A stretch of 64,000 nucleotides of DNA from a virus (IMGVR_UViG_3300027969_000074:25058-89057); one strand, 5' to 3'. Positions 16,361 through 24,789 are shown, counted from the stretch's first letter. Notes: generated by a model from the letters alone, not told the origin. Translations and numbers: made by a program.

Positions 16361-17134
16361 TTAAGGACGATCGTTAAACATTATTTTACCAGAACCTGGA
16401 TTACTCCCTCTAGCTAATTCTTTGTCTATTTTTCGTTCTCTTTGTATATTATTATCTACCTTAGGTTCTTCCGCAATTTCTTGAACATCAACTGCAGTTT
16501 TAGAAACCTCATTTAGGTCAGGTTCATTAATTTCAGCTGGTTTAACATCCGGCATTTCAATACTGATTTTAGAAAGATATGACGGTTCAGCTGGTTGAGT
16601 AGTAGTTTCAACCGGCTGTTCAGCTATAATAGCTGGAGTTTCTTTAGCTACTTGAGTAACGGCATCAGTAATTTGAGGATTAACAATCTCACCTACTTTA
16701 TTATCAGGTTTAATATAGTCAACTAATGATTTAATAAATCCAAGTGCAACAATTGGTAAAATTGCGCCGCTTACAATAGACAGAACTCGTTTTTGATAAA
16801 TTAGCTCTTCCTCAACTAGTCCAAATAATTCTATCCAACCTTGGAAATTGGTTAAATGAACGTATGCGTAATACATATTTCCCATTGCCTGCATTGCAGT
16901 CAATAGTATGAAAAGTCCCCAAACAATACCCTTATTCATTTTATCAAGGGTAATAATTGAGGCAAGTGACGCTGCTGCTCCAACCTCAAATGCAATTGCT
17001 AGACTTATTGCTAGCCACTTAGGATTAGACATGCTAAAGAAATCAATAACGTGAATTGTTGAAATTATTGAAACTAGCAAGTATAACGTAACAAACGTAC
17101 CTATTATAAAATAACTAACTGCCTTCTTGCTCAT
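16361..17134 (-). CDS. Multi-pass membrane protein with long acidic cytoplasmic tail
   Basis: The 257-residue protein has about four membrane helices: about 7-30 (YFIIGTFVTLYLLVSIISTI), 41-62 (WLAISLAIAFEVGAAASLAS), 68-88 (GIVWGLFILLTAMQAMGNMY) and 117-137 (LSIVSGAILPIVALGFIKSL). A soluble tail of about 115 residues rich in Glu, Pro and Thr follows, ending RGSNPGSGKIMFNDRP. It overlaps the next membrane gene upstream by one base. Three small membrane proteins in a row suggest an envelope function such as holin, superinfection exclusion or a host-membrane anchor; the sequence does not choose between these. Confidence 0.65.
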   Translation of the reverse strand: MSKKAVSYFIIGTFVTLYLLVSIISTIHVIDFFSMSNPKWLAISLAIAFEVGAAASLASIITLDKMNKGIVWGLFILLTAMQAMGNMYYAYVHLTNFQGWIELFGLVEEELIYQKRVLSIVSGAILPIVALGFIKSLVDYIKPDNKVGEIVNPQITDAVTQVAKETPAIIAEQPVETTTQPAEPSYLSKISIEMPDVKPAEINEPDLNEVSKTAVDVQEIAEEPKVDNNIQRERKIDKELARGSNPGSGKIMFNDRP

Positions 17135-17424
17135 TATTTAGCAGATTCTAATTTTTTAATTTCTGAATCAATTTCAGATTGACGATTAACATCAAGGATT
17201 TTACGATCAGTCGATTGGATCATGCGTTTTTCAGCTTTTAATCCTTCAATTTCGAGGTACTTATTAAGCTCTTTAGTAGTACAAATTGAATCTAGTTGAG
17301 AATTTGTAATTTTTTCCTGTTTTTCAATTTTAGAAAGTCTACTGGAATTATTACATTGTTGAACAAACACTATTAGCATAAATGCCAATATAAATTTTTC
17401 AAAATGAAGTTTAATAAAATTCAT
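17134..17424 (-). CDS. Small membrane-anchored coiled-coil protein
   Basis: The 96-residue protein has an N-terminal hydrophobic segment (about 10-24, KFILAFMLIVFVQQC). A charged coiled coil follows (LSKIEKQEKITNSQLDS, YLEIEGLKAEKRM, SEIDSEIKKLES). The Cys at the membrane border could be lipidated, although the preceding VQQ is not a standard lipobox. Size and layout would suit an inner spanin, but no outer spanin partner is evident. A promoter-like motif lies 21-28 bases upstream. Confidence 0.55.
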   Translation of the reverse strand: MNFIKLHFEKFILAFMLIVFVQQCNNSSRLSKIEKQEKITNSQLDSICTTKELNKYLEIEGLKAEKRMIQSTDRKILDVNRQSEIDSEIKKLESAK

Positions 17425-17444
17425 GGTTAAAATATCTTTTTTGG

Positions 17445-17452
17445 TTATTTAT
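17445..17452 (-). promoter_or_regulatory. ATAAATAA late-promoter-like motif
   Basis: The minus strand reads GTAAATAAATAACCAAAA 21-28 bases before the ATG at 17424 and directly after the stop codon of the next gene. Same octamer as in other operon leaders. Confidence 0.4.
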
Positions 17453-17959
17453 TTACTTGGTAGTTAGTTTATTTGTTATCCACAGTTGCACATCAGCATT
17501 ATTGTGATAAACCCATAGCCCGGTGCTAATTGCATAATATAAAGCAGCACCAAACACGATAACTCTAAAGAAATCTGATCTTTCTGAGAAAACTTTACAC
17601 TTTACCCAAACTAAATAGGCATAATAATCAGCAGATTTAATCCGTTTGGTTGAAATATCAACTATTTCAGTAAGATTTAGGTCTGCAAATTTATTTTGAA
17701 ATTTAGCAACTGAGTCAAATACTCTACTTTTTTCAAGATCAATTAAATCGCCAGTTGCCAATAGGGTTTCTGGCTCCAAGTTAATAACATAATATACACG
17801 CTTGAGTAAATCAGCTCTCATTTTAAAGCCTTTAATAAAACCTGACTCTTCCAGCTCAGTTATTTTCTTTCTATAAAAAAGATAATTGCTGATGTCTTTT
17901 GCAATTAATTTAGCTGACCTAAATGCATCAACTGGGTTTAAATAGTTAAGTAGTTTCAT
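17453..17959 (-). CDS. Unidentified 168-aa protein with C-terminal membrane segment
   Basis: The product is helical and basic for residues 1-125, then has one hydrophobic segment at about 130-150 (FFRVIVFGAALYYAISTGLWVY) and a short hydrophilic tail. This suggests a tail-anchored membrane protein facing the cytoplasm. It follows the sigma-factor gene by 2 bases, so the two are co-transcribed. A link to sigma control (for example an anti-sigma function) is possible, but no anti-sigma motif was seen. Confidence 0.55.
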   Translation of the reverse strand: MKLLNYLNPVDAFRSAKLIAKDISNYLFYRKKITELEESGFIKGFKMRADLLKRVYYVINLEPETLLATGDLIDLEKSRVFDSVAKFQNKFADLNLTEIVDISTKRIKSADYYAYLVWVKCKVFSERSDFFRVIVFGAALYYAISTGLWVYHNNADVQLWITNKLTTK

Positions 17960-17961
17960 AA

Positions 17962-18588
17962 TTAAAAATATTCTTCGAGTTTATCGACCATGTGTGGGTT
18001 TTTAGTTAACACAGCCTCTTTTAACATTTTACGAGCTTTTCTGATTTTGGTTTTAACCGTATTCAAATTCATTTCGTATTTCTCAGCAATCTCATTACCT
18101 CGCATATGATGCAATTCCTTATCAATTAATATTGATTTTTCAATACATTCAGGCAAAGCATTAATTTCAAATCTAGTCATATTATATAAATCATCGAAGT
18201 ACACTTCTTTTTCAAAAGTATAGGCTGAATCATCTAATATATTTAAAGGTTTTGTTAAATTATCTAGGCTTGTTGCATATTGTTGTTTTAATTTATGCTG
18301 ATGAAGTAGTGCTTCATTTTTTGCAATTGTGTAAATCCAGGTCGTAAATCGATAGTTATCGCTATAAGACGCAATTCCTTTAAATATTTTAAAAAGGGTG
18401 TTGTGTAACACCTCATCAGTTTCATCCGAATCATTAAAAAATTTCCAAATAAAATATTTTAACTTTGGATACATAATTGAGGCTAGTCGGTTCCGATCTT
18501 TTTCTGTGTATTTACCTGACTTAATAATTTCAGCCAGGCTTTGCATTTCGTCGTTTAATTGCTTATTCAGTAGATCGTATGCGCTCAT
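17962..18588 (-). CDS. RNA polymerase sigma factor, sigma-70 family (ECF-like)
   Basis: The 208-residue protein has the two domains of a minimal ECF-type sigma. Region 2 is at about 25-105 (YPKLKYFIWKFFNDSDETDEVLHNTLFKI; then RFTTWIYTIAKNEALLHQHK, the -10 recognition and melting part). Region 4 is at about 140-195 (LPECIEKSILIDKEL, then the helix-turn-helix EIAEKYEMNLNTVKTKIRKARKMLKE). It should direct host RNA polymerase to phage promoters. The recurrent ATAAATAA motif found upstream of operons in this window is the obvious candidate target, comparable with T4 gp55 and the TATAAATA late box. That pairing is inference. The gene is 9 bases downstream of the PhoH gene. Confidence 0.85.
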   Translation of the reverse strand: MSAYDLLNKQLNDEMQSLAEIIKSGKYTEKDRNRLASIMYPKLKYFIWKFFNDSDETDEVLHNTLFKIFKGIASYSDNYRFTTWIYTIAKNEALLHQHKLKQQYATSLDNLTKPLNILDDSAYTFEKEVYFDDLYNMTRFEINALPECIEKSILIDKELHHMRGNEIAEKYEMNLNTVKTKIRKARKMLKEAVLTKNPHMVDKLEEYF

Positions 18589-18597
18589 TTAATTAGT

Positions 18598-19320
18598 TTA
18601 GTTGGTGTATTTATTGGGGTTTGCAGATTTCCATTTATCATATCTTTCGGTTATCTGAATTAGTATTTTATTTCTCACAATATCTTCGTCTTTAAATGTA
18701 TGCACACTTAACCCATTGATTCCGCTAAGCAATTCAATAAAATCAGGTAAAGCTACTTTACTCTTTGCTATATCATATTGGCTTACGTCTCCACATATTA
18801 ATACCTTAGAATCTTTACCCATCCTAGTAATGAATAGCATTAACTGTTTAAAATCAGCATTTTGAGCTTCATCTAAAATCATTAAACAATTATCAAATGT
18901 TGCACCTCTCATATAGGCAAGAGGCCTAAATTCAATAATTCCAGTTGCTTCTAACCAACCAACATTATTAGGATCATTTAATAATTTTACCAAATTAGAT
19001 CGATAACTTTCCATAAATGGATCAATTTTATCCTTTATTTCTCCCGGCAAGAATCCAAGCTTCTCTCCAGACTCCTGAATTGGTTTAGATAAGATAATTT
19101 TTTTAATTTTTCCACCTAGGTAAAGTTTGAGTGCAGCTAAGCATGCAGTAAAAGTTTTACTTGTACCTGCTGGTCCATAACACAAAGTGATGTCACTAGA
19201 CATGATCTTTTGTAAATAATCGGACTGCGAAGGTTTTAAATTAATTTGCCTTAACTCTTTTTCAGTTAATTCAGGTTTAAACGATTGAGCCTTTCTTTTT
19301 GATTGTAGTTTTTCAGCCAT
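18598..19320 (-). CDS. phoH: PhoH-like P-loop ATPase
   Basis: I start the gene at the ATG at 19320 (240 residues), because it overlaps the previous gene by only 8 bases and begins directly with PhoH-type sequence. The frame remains open upstream but there overlaps that gene. Walker A is CYGPAGTSKTFTA (about 47-59), Walker B is CLMILDEAQNAD (about 145-156), and LICGDVSQYD (about 174-183) is the sensor segment; all are typical of the PhoH family (RNA-helicase-like ATPases, common in marine and freshwater myoviruses). In-cell function is not settled. It sits between terminase and sigma genes in a tightly packed operon. Confidence 0.9.
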   Translation of the reverse strand: MAEKLQSKRKAQSFKPELTEKELRQINLKPSQSDYLQKIMSSDITLCYGPAGTSKTFTACLAALKLYLGGKIKKIILSKPIQESGEKLGFLPGEIKDKIDPFMESYRSNLVKLLNDPNNVGWLEATGIIEFRPLAYMRGATFDNCLMILDEAQNADFKQLMLFITRMGKDSKVLICGDVSQYDIAKSKVALPDFIELLSGINGLSVHTFKDEDIVRNKILIQITERYDKWKSANPNKYTN

Positions 19321-19618
19321 TAGATTTAGTGATTCTTTTTTTTGTTTTAATATTAATCTTATCCAATAATTTTTGACATTTTGAACAAGATTCGTAATCT
19401 TCAATTTGCTTGTAAAATGCAAGTGCTTTAGTCAAGCAGTCCGGCCAATCTTTACGGTCAGCAATAACGTCTAATTCTTCATCGACGATTTTCAGTTTTT
19501 TAATATAGATATGGGCCCTCTTTTCAGAAAAGGCTAACTCTATTTGGGCAACTACTATATCAAAAATTTGTTTTTTGTTAGTGCCATAGTCGAATTTTAA
19601 AAAATCATCATGTTTCAT
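19313..19618 (-). CDS. Small hypothetical protein between terminase and PhoH
   Basis: With the ATG at 19618 the product is 101 residues (MKHDDFLKFDYGTNKKQIF...). This start overlaps the terminase stop by 11 bases; an in-frame ATG upstream would overlap by about 47. The protein is helical and charged, has a CSKCQKLLDK motif (a single CxxC, too little for a clear zinc site), and ends in a basic tail (KTKKRITKSNG). No family is recognised. It overlaps both neighbours, implying coupled translation. Confidence 0.6.
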   Translation of the reverse strand: MKHDDFLKFDYGTNKKQIFDIVVAQIELAFSEKRAHIYIKKLKIVDEELDVIADRKDWPDCLTKALAFYKQIEDYESCSKCQKLLDKINIKTKKRITKSNG

Positions 19619-21578
19619 AGCCTGACTTTGAATTATTTCCGTAGAATGCATCACGCGTTCTTTTTATTTGGTCTATTGTCATTTCATCAAATACATTAAC
19701 CATTTTGCCAGGTTTTTTAACCTCAGCCGTTGTATTTAATTCTCTTAAGGCTGAGTGATCGTAACCTGAAGAATTTCCAAGATAAGCTTCGCCTAAATAT
19801 AATGAATATACTTTTGACAAATAATCTTTAGGTAGTCTATCAAGTTCGTCATTTACTAATTCCCAAAAGTTTGGTGATTCAAAGAATGCTGCCGTTTCAA
19901 CACACGTAATTGCTAAATCGTCATTGCCACTTTGACTTCGGTAATTACCATTGCTGGATCGGCCAAATGCACCAAGCTCATGAACTGTTTTATGTTCATT
20001 TGGTAAAATTTTATTTACTGCAGCTAGATATTTAAAGCGCTCACAATATTTAGTCTTATTTGTCTCTGTCATCTTTAACCCAGGTTTCCAATTTATTGAA
20101 GTGGTTGTGTGCTTTGAGTGAATTACTTGACCTGGCCAAAAATCCTCGTTTTGTGTTAGCTTATCCATTACCCATTCGCCTTTATGGTTAAGCTCAATTA
20201 AAAGTTTAACTTTTTCAGGATTAAAGATATTATACAACAAATGTTCTAAAGTATTACAATATTCGTTAATATCTTTTTTGTTTGACCTAAAAGTTGCAAC
20301 TTGCACCAGCGTAAAAATATCACCTTCATTTTTAATAAAGTCTTTTACTTGATCTAGCATTTTTAACGGAAGTGCTGCTAACTTAAAGATATTAATTACT
20401 GAATAATCTCTACCCAATCCGTCAGCCGTGTCAATTGCAAAAATATAGTTATTACCATCGTTTTTAATATCGTCTGGTGTTAATTTGGCAAGGTTTGGGT
20501 GAACGGTAAAGCCGTCTAATAGTACTAAATGCTCTGGGCTTTGAGCCCATTCTGGGGTGATATATGATGTGCGTAAATTAAATATTTTCTTAAGATCCTT
20601 TGATGGTAATAGCAACTTATCTGATGAAAAGAATTGTAGCCCATATTCCTGATTAAAGTCTTCTTCTGATCCTAAGTTTGCAATGGTTGCCTGCTTCCAT
20701 TCATCATCTCTACCTGGAACTTGCCACCAATCTACTCGTAACGGAACGTATGTATTATTACCGTTCATTGCATCCATGTAAATATCATAGAATCGGTTCA
20801 TACCATTTGGTGTTGAAGTTATTATAATCTTTGAATTGGATGAGGCTGAAATTGTAGGATAAATTGCTCGATAAAAGAAATCAAGATAGGATGGGTTAAT
20901 ATGAGCAAACTCATCAATGTAGAGTACGTGAATTGTAAAACCAATACCTGTATTTTTAGTGGTAGTACGACCAATTAATCGGCAACCATTGTCAAATTTC
21001 ATTGACATTACATTATTTGAAATACAGCCAGGTTTTAGGAAGAACGGTAGATTTTCAAGTACTGATTTAATTTTATCTAGAACCTCTTTAGTGGTTGATG
21101 CAATATTTGCTACAGCCAATACGTTTTTATCAGTATGGAATATTAAGTACCAGGCAATAAATACGCCAGACATTACGGTCTTTCCAATTTGACGACTTGC
21201 CATTAAGCAATTAAATCGATTATTCTTAAATGATCGGATAATTTCTTCTTGATAGTCACGTAAGATGATTTGCTCAATACCTTGCTCCTGCATTACTTGA
21301 GCATATTTACCGGCAAAGTAAACTGGGTCGGCTTTACATTTTCGGATTTCTTCAAGCTCTTCTGGAGTATATTCAAATACAATATTTGCCTTTTTCCAAA
21401 CTGGATCATTATCTTTAAATGGGGAATTTTTGATTGTTTTAATATCAATCACGCCATTTTCAAAATCATCAAGTAACTGTTGTACCTTAACGGTTGTCCA
21501 AATCGCACTATTTTCCTGGTCAAGGTCGGAAAGCTTCATCTGAGTTCTACTTCCGCTATTTGCTATAAAATCTTTCAT
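19608..21578 (-). CDS. terL: Large terminase subunit (T4 gp17-like)
   Basis: The 656-residue protein is the packaging motor ATPase and headful nuclease. ATPase motifs: adenine-binding RDYQEEIIRSF (about 107-117), Walker A ASRQIGKT (127-134), Walker B VLYIDEFA (218-225) and coupling motif TSTPNG (254-259). Nuclease motifs: first aspartate in FAIDTADGLGRDYSV (Asp383), a Glu in LLIELNHKGEW (about 462), and the late acidic pair in SGNDDLAI. Length and order match T4 gp17. It overlaps the upstream small-terminase-like gene by 4 bases and is followed by PhoH and sigma genes. Confidence 0.95.
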   Translation of the reverse strand: MKDFIANSGSRTQMKLSDLDQENSAIWTTVKVQQLLDDFENGVIDIKTIKNSPFKDNDPVWKKANIVFEYTPEELEEIRKCKADPVYFAGKYAQVMQEQGIEQIILRDYQEEIIRSFKNNRFNCLMASRQIGKTVMSGVFIAWYLIFHTDKNVLAVANIASTTKEVLDKIKSVLENLPFFLKPGCISNNVMSMKFDNGCRLIGRTTTKNTGIGFTIHVLYIDEFAHINPSYLDFFYRAIYPTISASSNSKIIITSTPNGMNRFYDIYMDAMNGNNTYVPLRVDWWQVPGRDDEWKQATIANLGSEEDFNQEYGLQFFSSDKLLLPSKDLKKIFNLRTSYITPEWAQSPEHLVLLDGFTVHPNLAKLTPDDIKNDGNNYIFAIDTADGLGRDYSVINIFKLAALPLKMLDQVKDFIKNEGDIFTLVQVATFRSNKKDINEYCNTLEHLLYNIFNPEKVKLLIELNHKGEWVMDKLTQNEDFWPGQVIHSKHTTTSINWKPGLKMTETNKTKYCERFKYLAAVNKILPNEHKTVHELGAFGRSSNGNYRSQSGNDDLAITCVETAAFFESPNFWELVNDELDRLPKDYLSKVYSLYLGEAYLGNSSGYDHSALRELNTTAEVKKPGKMVNVFDEMTIDQIKRTRDAFYGNNSKSGYET

Positions 21579-22321
21579 ATTAATGAATTGACGTCATCCA
21601 TATAGTCGATATCGCTATCTTCCGTAATAATAACATTGGATACTCCACGTTCTATCATAACTTCAGCCTTTCGACCTGGGTGAGTTAAGTGCCTAGAGTC
21701 AGAAGTATCTTCTTCTATTTCAAGGGCGTCAATTTCTTTTATTAAATTTTTAGTTCCAGCCGTGATGTAGTAATCGCTTGAGCTTTGAGGTATTGCTCTT
21801 GCTTGAGGTCCGGCTCCGCCTGAATCTTTTTGAGCTATATCTTGATTTACCTTTTTATAAGTATCCTCTAGGAATAGCATGTAATTTGCTTGAGTTTTTA
21901 CAACAGCTGTTAATTTATCCTGAAGTTGTCCAAATACTTCAAATAATCTAGGATGAGTATTTCCTTGATTAATTTCTTCAGTTATTTTTTCAATTGCCAT
22001 GCGGATGGTTTTTAACTGAAAGAATATATTTTGAATACTTGAATTATCAAGCATCTGTTTTTGTTTAATGTATTCGTGCTGGTCTAATACACCAAGATCT
22101 ACATAGAACGATAGAAGAGAGTCAGTAATATTTTTAGCCTGCCTTTCAAAGACTGAGTTCATTTCAATAAAATCTAATGGTGGAGCGGCTGCAATTTCAG
22201 CAAGCTGCTCATCAATATTATTGTCTTCCTGATTAGGTCCACCGGAATAGGTGCTTAATAGTGATTCAAGCTCTCCCTTAATTTGAGCCTTTTTTTCCTT
22301 TGAGAATACTGGTCCAGCCAT
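21575..22321 (-). CDS. Probable small terminase subunit (gp16-like)
   Basis: The 248-residue protein has an acidic, partly disordered N-terminus (1-55) and a central helical hairpin/coiled coil (LDQHEYIKQKQMLDN ... IRMAIEKITEE). The helical segment PRLFEVFGQLQDKLTAVVKTQ resembles the oligomerisation helix of T4-type gp16 proteins. The C-terminal tail is acidic (EDSDIDYMDDVNSLI). It directly precedes and overlaps the large terminase, the expected place for the small subunit. No DNA-binding motif is visible, as is common in this family. The call relies on position plus the central helices. Confidence 0.6.
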   Translation of the reverse strand: MAGPVFSKEKKAQIKGELESLLSTYSGGPNQEDNNIDEQLAEIAAAPPLDFIEMNSVFERQAKNITDSLLSFYVDLGVLDQHEYIKQKQMLDNSSIQNIFFQLKTIRMAIEKITEEINQGNTHPRLFEVFGQLQDKLTAVVKTQANYMLFLEDTYKKVNQDIAQKDSGGAGPQARAIPQSSSDYYITAGTKNLIKEIDALEIEEDTSDSRHLTHPGRKAEVMIERGVSNVIITEDSDIDYMDDVNSLI

Positions 22322-22324
22322 ACA

Positions 22325-22570
22325 TTAGTTTAGTCGATTTTCATTCTTATCTAGCGCAGGATTTGCGAATATTTTAATTTGTTTAACTGCTTCGATATGC
22401 TCGTAAATGTAAGCTTCAATATATGCAATAAACGAATCTAATATCGGGTTTGCTCCAAACATTTGATTTGAAAGGACTCGTTTCATTAAGTTATCTTTAT
22501 ACATATAACCCAGATGAAGACGTCGGTCTTTTCTATTATACACCTTTTGGTACAGAGAGTTTCTTATCAT
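22325..22570 (-). CDS. Small hypothetical protein
   Basis: The 81-residue product is basic at the N-terminus (NSLYQKVYNRKDRRLHLGYMYKDN) and helical at the C-terminus (SFIAYIEAYIYEHIEAVKQIKI). It overlaps the end of the gp6-like gene by 4 bases and lies 3 bases before the small terminase gene. Its place at the end of the baseplate-wedge gene suggests a neck or baseplate accessory, but there is no family match I recognise. Confidence 0.6.
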   Translation of the reverse strand: MIRNSLYQKVYNRKDRRLHLGYMYKDNLMKRVLSNQMFGANPILDSFIAYIEAYIYEHIEAVKQIKIFANPALDKNENRLN

Positions 22571-24261
22571 ATAATTCCAATATTTTTACGGGCTACCTGT
22601 GCTTTAATTGAAATATTTAGTGCGCCTAGTGCAGATTCAGATAAACCTTCTGCATACTTATTACCTTGAGAATCAGTCCAACCTCCACGTACTACTGGAA
22701 ACTCGTCTAGTCCAATAATAATATCATTAAAATCATCTAGTCCAATCAGTTTATCAGTTGCTGGATTTGCAGTTTTATTAAGTTCGTCAAGCTCACTAAT
22801 CATATTAATACTAACTGAGTCAACTCCGTTAATTGCTTCAACTACTGCAATTAAATCACTCTTTGGAACACGATCTTGTCTTTTCAATTTAATAAAGTAT
22901 TTACCTAGAGCGTCGGCAATATCTGACTTAACAATATCTTGAGAAACATCATCAAACGCAATAATACTTAAATTAATTACGTATTTTGTAATTTTTGGAT
23001 CAAGTATTTTTAGGTCAGTTGAAATCATTTTTGTTCCAGATTTTTCAACGTATTTCATTAACTCATTCTTTTGAAAATCAGTTAACTTAAAATTACTAAC
23101 CGGTAGATTAAAATAGTCGGTTCCATTTTTAAACATTTGAGTAACATCCGGAACCAAAAAAAGATTAATCATTCGTGAATCCAAAATATTACCATTTGCA
23201 TCTTGGTCTAAAAATACTTTAATGGTTGAAAACATTTGCATTTTTTGTAATAAGACTTCATAATTATCTAAGTTAACTAGCGCAAAACTTTTTGATGCAC
23301 GTGGTGCAATTAATCGAGTTAAGGCAGGATCTTCTGGATCTACTCCAAAATTTGGAGCACTTATTGTTACAATTGTAAAATAATCGCTCATTATAATCTC
23401 TTCTCCAATTGGAGAAAATCCAGTATCAACAAATGAAAATGATACTTGCGAGTTATTCTCAACTTTAACATTACCTGAAGAGCCGTCAGTATTTAAGTAT
23501 TCAACAACAATAGTTGAACCGGTTGTTGGAATTTTACCAAATGATCCATTACCAAAATAGATGTCCAATCCATTTGTTATACCAGTTTTTGCAATAAATC
23601 CTTTTGCTCCTCTTGGAATATCTAATAGTGATTCGTATTTGGTCCATTTCTCTCCGTTAACATACACGTTAACGATAAAATTATCAATATAAAAATTATT
23701 CGGCGCTCCCATTTGATAACTTTCAAATGCAATGCCCTTTGCGGTAAAGGTTTGGGATTCAATTTGACCTTGTCGAACACTAAAAATTGCAGTAGTTTCA
23801 GTACCACTTAGCGCAAGTCTTACTTCTTCTTGAGTAAGTTCAATTGCATAGGTAAGTCCATTATTTTCACAACGAACTCTAAATAGGTTATTAAGCACAA
23901 CTTTAGTGGCAGGTGGGGTAATATTGGGTTTTCTAACAATTCGGATTTGACCGGTTGCACCAATTGCTCTACTTGGGTTATGGCCAGCAAGAGTAGCTAG
24001 CGAATAGATTGACGAAACTCGACTTGCTTCATTTATATTTAGTTCAGTAATTGAGTCTTCAATATAATAAAAAATAAGTTGACTTAAGTTTTCTACAACA
24101 ATTAATAGCTGGCCAAATGGAGAAGCTGCAGTAAATACAGAACGACTCTGTTTAAACTTTGTTTGTAAGAACTGTATAGTTTCGCTAAGAATATCTCTAA
24201 CTCGTATATTTAAACTAGTAAAGAGCCTTAGACTGGTATTTTGTTTAGTAAGGTTTGCCAT
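22567..24261 (-). CDS. Baseplate wedge protein, T4 gp6 / baseplate-J-like
   Basis: The 564-residue protein opens with a helical domain (FTSLNIRVRDILSETIQFLQ; SPFGQLLIVVENLSQLIFYYIEDSI) typical of gp6/baseplate-J proteins. A beta domain follows with the ring of short strands (IYFGNGSFGKIPTTGSTIVVEYLNTDG), and then a C-terminal alpha/beta region with KLKRQDRVPKSDLIAVVEAINGVDSV, the characteristic end of gpJ-like folds where residues choose between coil and wedge contacts. gp6 homodimers build the baseplate inner ring that holds the wedges together. A GATAAATAAC motif lies 23-30 bases upstream. Assignment to the gp6 class is strong by pattern, without a profile search. Confidence 0.75.
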   Translation of the reverse strand: MANLTKQNTSLRLFTSLNIRVRDILSETIQFLQTKFKQSRSVFTAASPFGQLLIVVENLSQLIFYYIEDSITELNINEASRVSSIYSLATLAGHNPSRAIGATGQIRIVRKPNITPPATKVVLNNLFRVRCENNGLTYAIELTQEEVRLALSGTETTAIFSVRQGQIESQTFTAKGIAFESYQMGAPNNFYIDNFIVNVYVNGEKWTKYESLLDIPRGAKGFIAKTGITNGLDIYFGNGSFGKIPTTGSTIVVEYLNTDGSSGNVKVENNSQVSFSFVDTGFSPIGEEIIMSDYFTIVTISAPNFGVDPEDPALTRLIAPRASKSFALVNLDNYEVLLQKMQMFSTIKVFLDQDANGNILDSRMINLFLVPDVTQMFKNGTDYFNLPVSNFKLTDFQKNELMKYVEKSGTKMISTDLKILDPKITKYVINLSIIAFDDVSQDIVKSDIADALGKYFIKLKRQDRVPKSDLIAVVEAINGVDSVSINMISELDELNKTANPATDKLIGLDDFNDIIIGLDEFPVVRGGWTDSQGNKYAEGLSESALGALNISIKAQVARKNIGII

Positions 24262-24283
24262 TTAAGGAGTAGCTTCTTTTAGG

Positions 24284-24291
24284 TTATTTAT
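24284..24291 (-). promoter_or_regulatory. ATAAATAA late-promoter-like motif for the terminase/baseplate operon
   Basis: The minus strand reads GCTGATAAATAACCT 23-30 bases before the ATG at 24261. It shares the longer consensus TGATAAATAAC with the copies at 9500 and 62305. Transcription in the opposite direction (tmRNA) starts about 70 bases away, so this gap is a divergent promoter region. Confidence 0.45.
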
Positions 24292-24326
24292 CAGCAGAGT
24301 AAAACGTTTATGAAAGAGACCACCTG

Positions 24327-24346
24327 TATAAATAATTAGGTATAAT
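24327..24346 (+). promoter_or_regulatory. Promoter candidates for tmRNA
   Basis: Upstream of the tmRNA the plus strand carries an exact TATAAATA (24327-24334), the T4 late-promoter sequence, and an exact TATAAT (24341-24346) 12 bases before the first G of the RNA. No good -35 box precedes the TATAAT. The TATAAT is the better placed for initiation at 24358 if the mature end is close to the start. Both are predictions from pattern. Confidence 0.45.
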
Positions 24347-24357
24347 AACTATTATAT

Positions 24358-24721
24358 GGGGATAACCGGTTTTGACAGAAATTATCGGTTACGCTTGCAC
24401 GCCGAGGATGATGCTAAGACTCGTTAAAATGTATTACAAACAATAAGTGGCAACACTACTTTCTGGAGCCTAGTTAACCAAGGCGTTAACACTCCTGTTA
24501 CTGAAGAGCTTTTAGCTGCATAAGTAACCAAGCGGCAACTGCTTGACTAACCAAAGTTGCAAAACCAGCATGGCGTAGCGGCCAAGTCGAACCGTTACCG
24601 ACTTTAGCTTTAAGTCGTTAAAGAATAAGATATTTCGTCCAATTAGAAAAATGGACTAAGCGTGTAAATGAAAGTTTAATTAGAGGTTTTTTGGACGGCG
24701 GTTCGATTCCGCCTATCTCCA
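24358..24721 (+). ncRNA. ssrA: Phage-encoded tmRNA (ssrA)
   Basis: The 5' end GGGGATA pairs with TATCTCC at 24714-24720 (seven pairs, one G-U), forming the tRNA-like acceptor stem. The T-arm is GGCGG TTCGATT CCGCC. Conserved tmRNA blocks are present: TTGCACGCCGAGGATGATGC near the 5' end and GGACTAAGCGTGTAAATG before the T-arm. The tag frame is open from GGC at 24449 (nucleotide 92, matching E. coli where the resume codon is at about 90) to TAA at 24521-24523, giving 24 residues starting GNTTFWSLV and ending TEELLAA. CCA is not encoded directly after the discriminator A (sequence continues CACCA). The RNA would rescue stalled ribosomes and tag nascent proteins for proteolysis. Identification is firm; the tag start is inferred. 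Confidence 0.93.
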
Positions 24722-24727
24722 CACCAC

Positions 24728-24760
24728 AAAAGGTATCCAGCATTGGGTACCTTTTTTATT
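24728..24760 (+). terminator. Intrinsic terminator after tmRNA
   Basis: AAAAGGTATCC (24728-24738) pairs with GGGTACCTTTT (24745-24755) around the loop AGCATT, with one T-G wobble, and is followed by a T-rich tract. It begins 6 bases after the tmRNA discriminator base and is the clearest rho-independent terminator in the window. Confidence 0.85.
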
Positions 24761-24781
24761 TTCTAAGAGTTGAGTCTGGGC

Positions 24782-24789
24782 ATAAATAA
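24782..24789 (+). promoter_or_regulatory. ATAAATAA late-promoter-like motif (plus strand)
   Basis: The plus strand reads GCATAAATAAATAAACC, ending a few bases before the ATG at 24799. It is the plus-strand counterpart of the motif found before minus-strand operons and follows directly on the tmRNA terminator, as expected for a new transcription unit. Confidence 0.45.

Noticed and set aside
19321-19422. N-terminal extension of the PhoH gene to 19422
   Set aside because: It would overlap the upstream small gene by 110 bases and adds sequence unlike PhoH; the ATG at 19320 gives an 8-base overlap and starts at conserved sequence.
24262-24357. Additional tRNA genes near the tmRNA
   Set aside because: No cloverleaf with matching acceptor and T-arm was found here or elsewhere in the window by eye; a covariance search could still find a divergent one.
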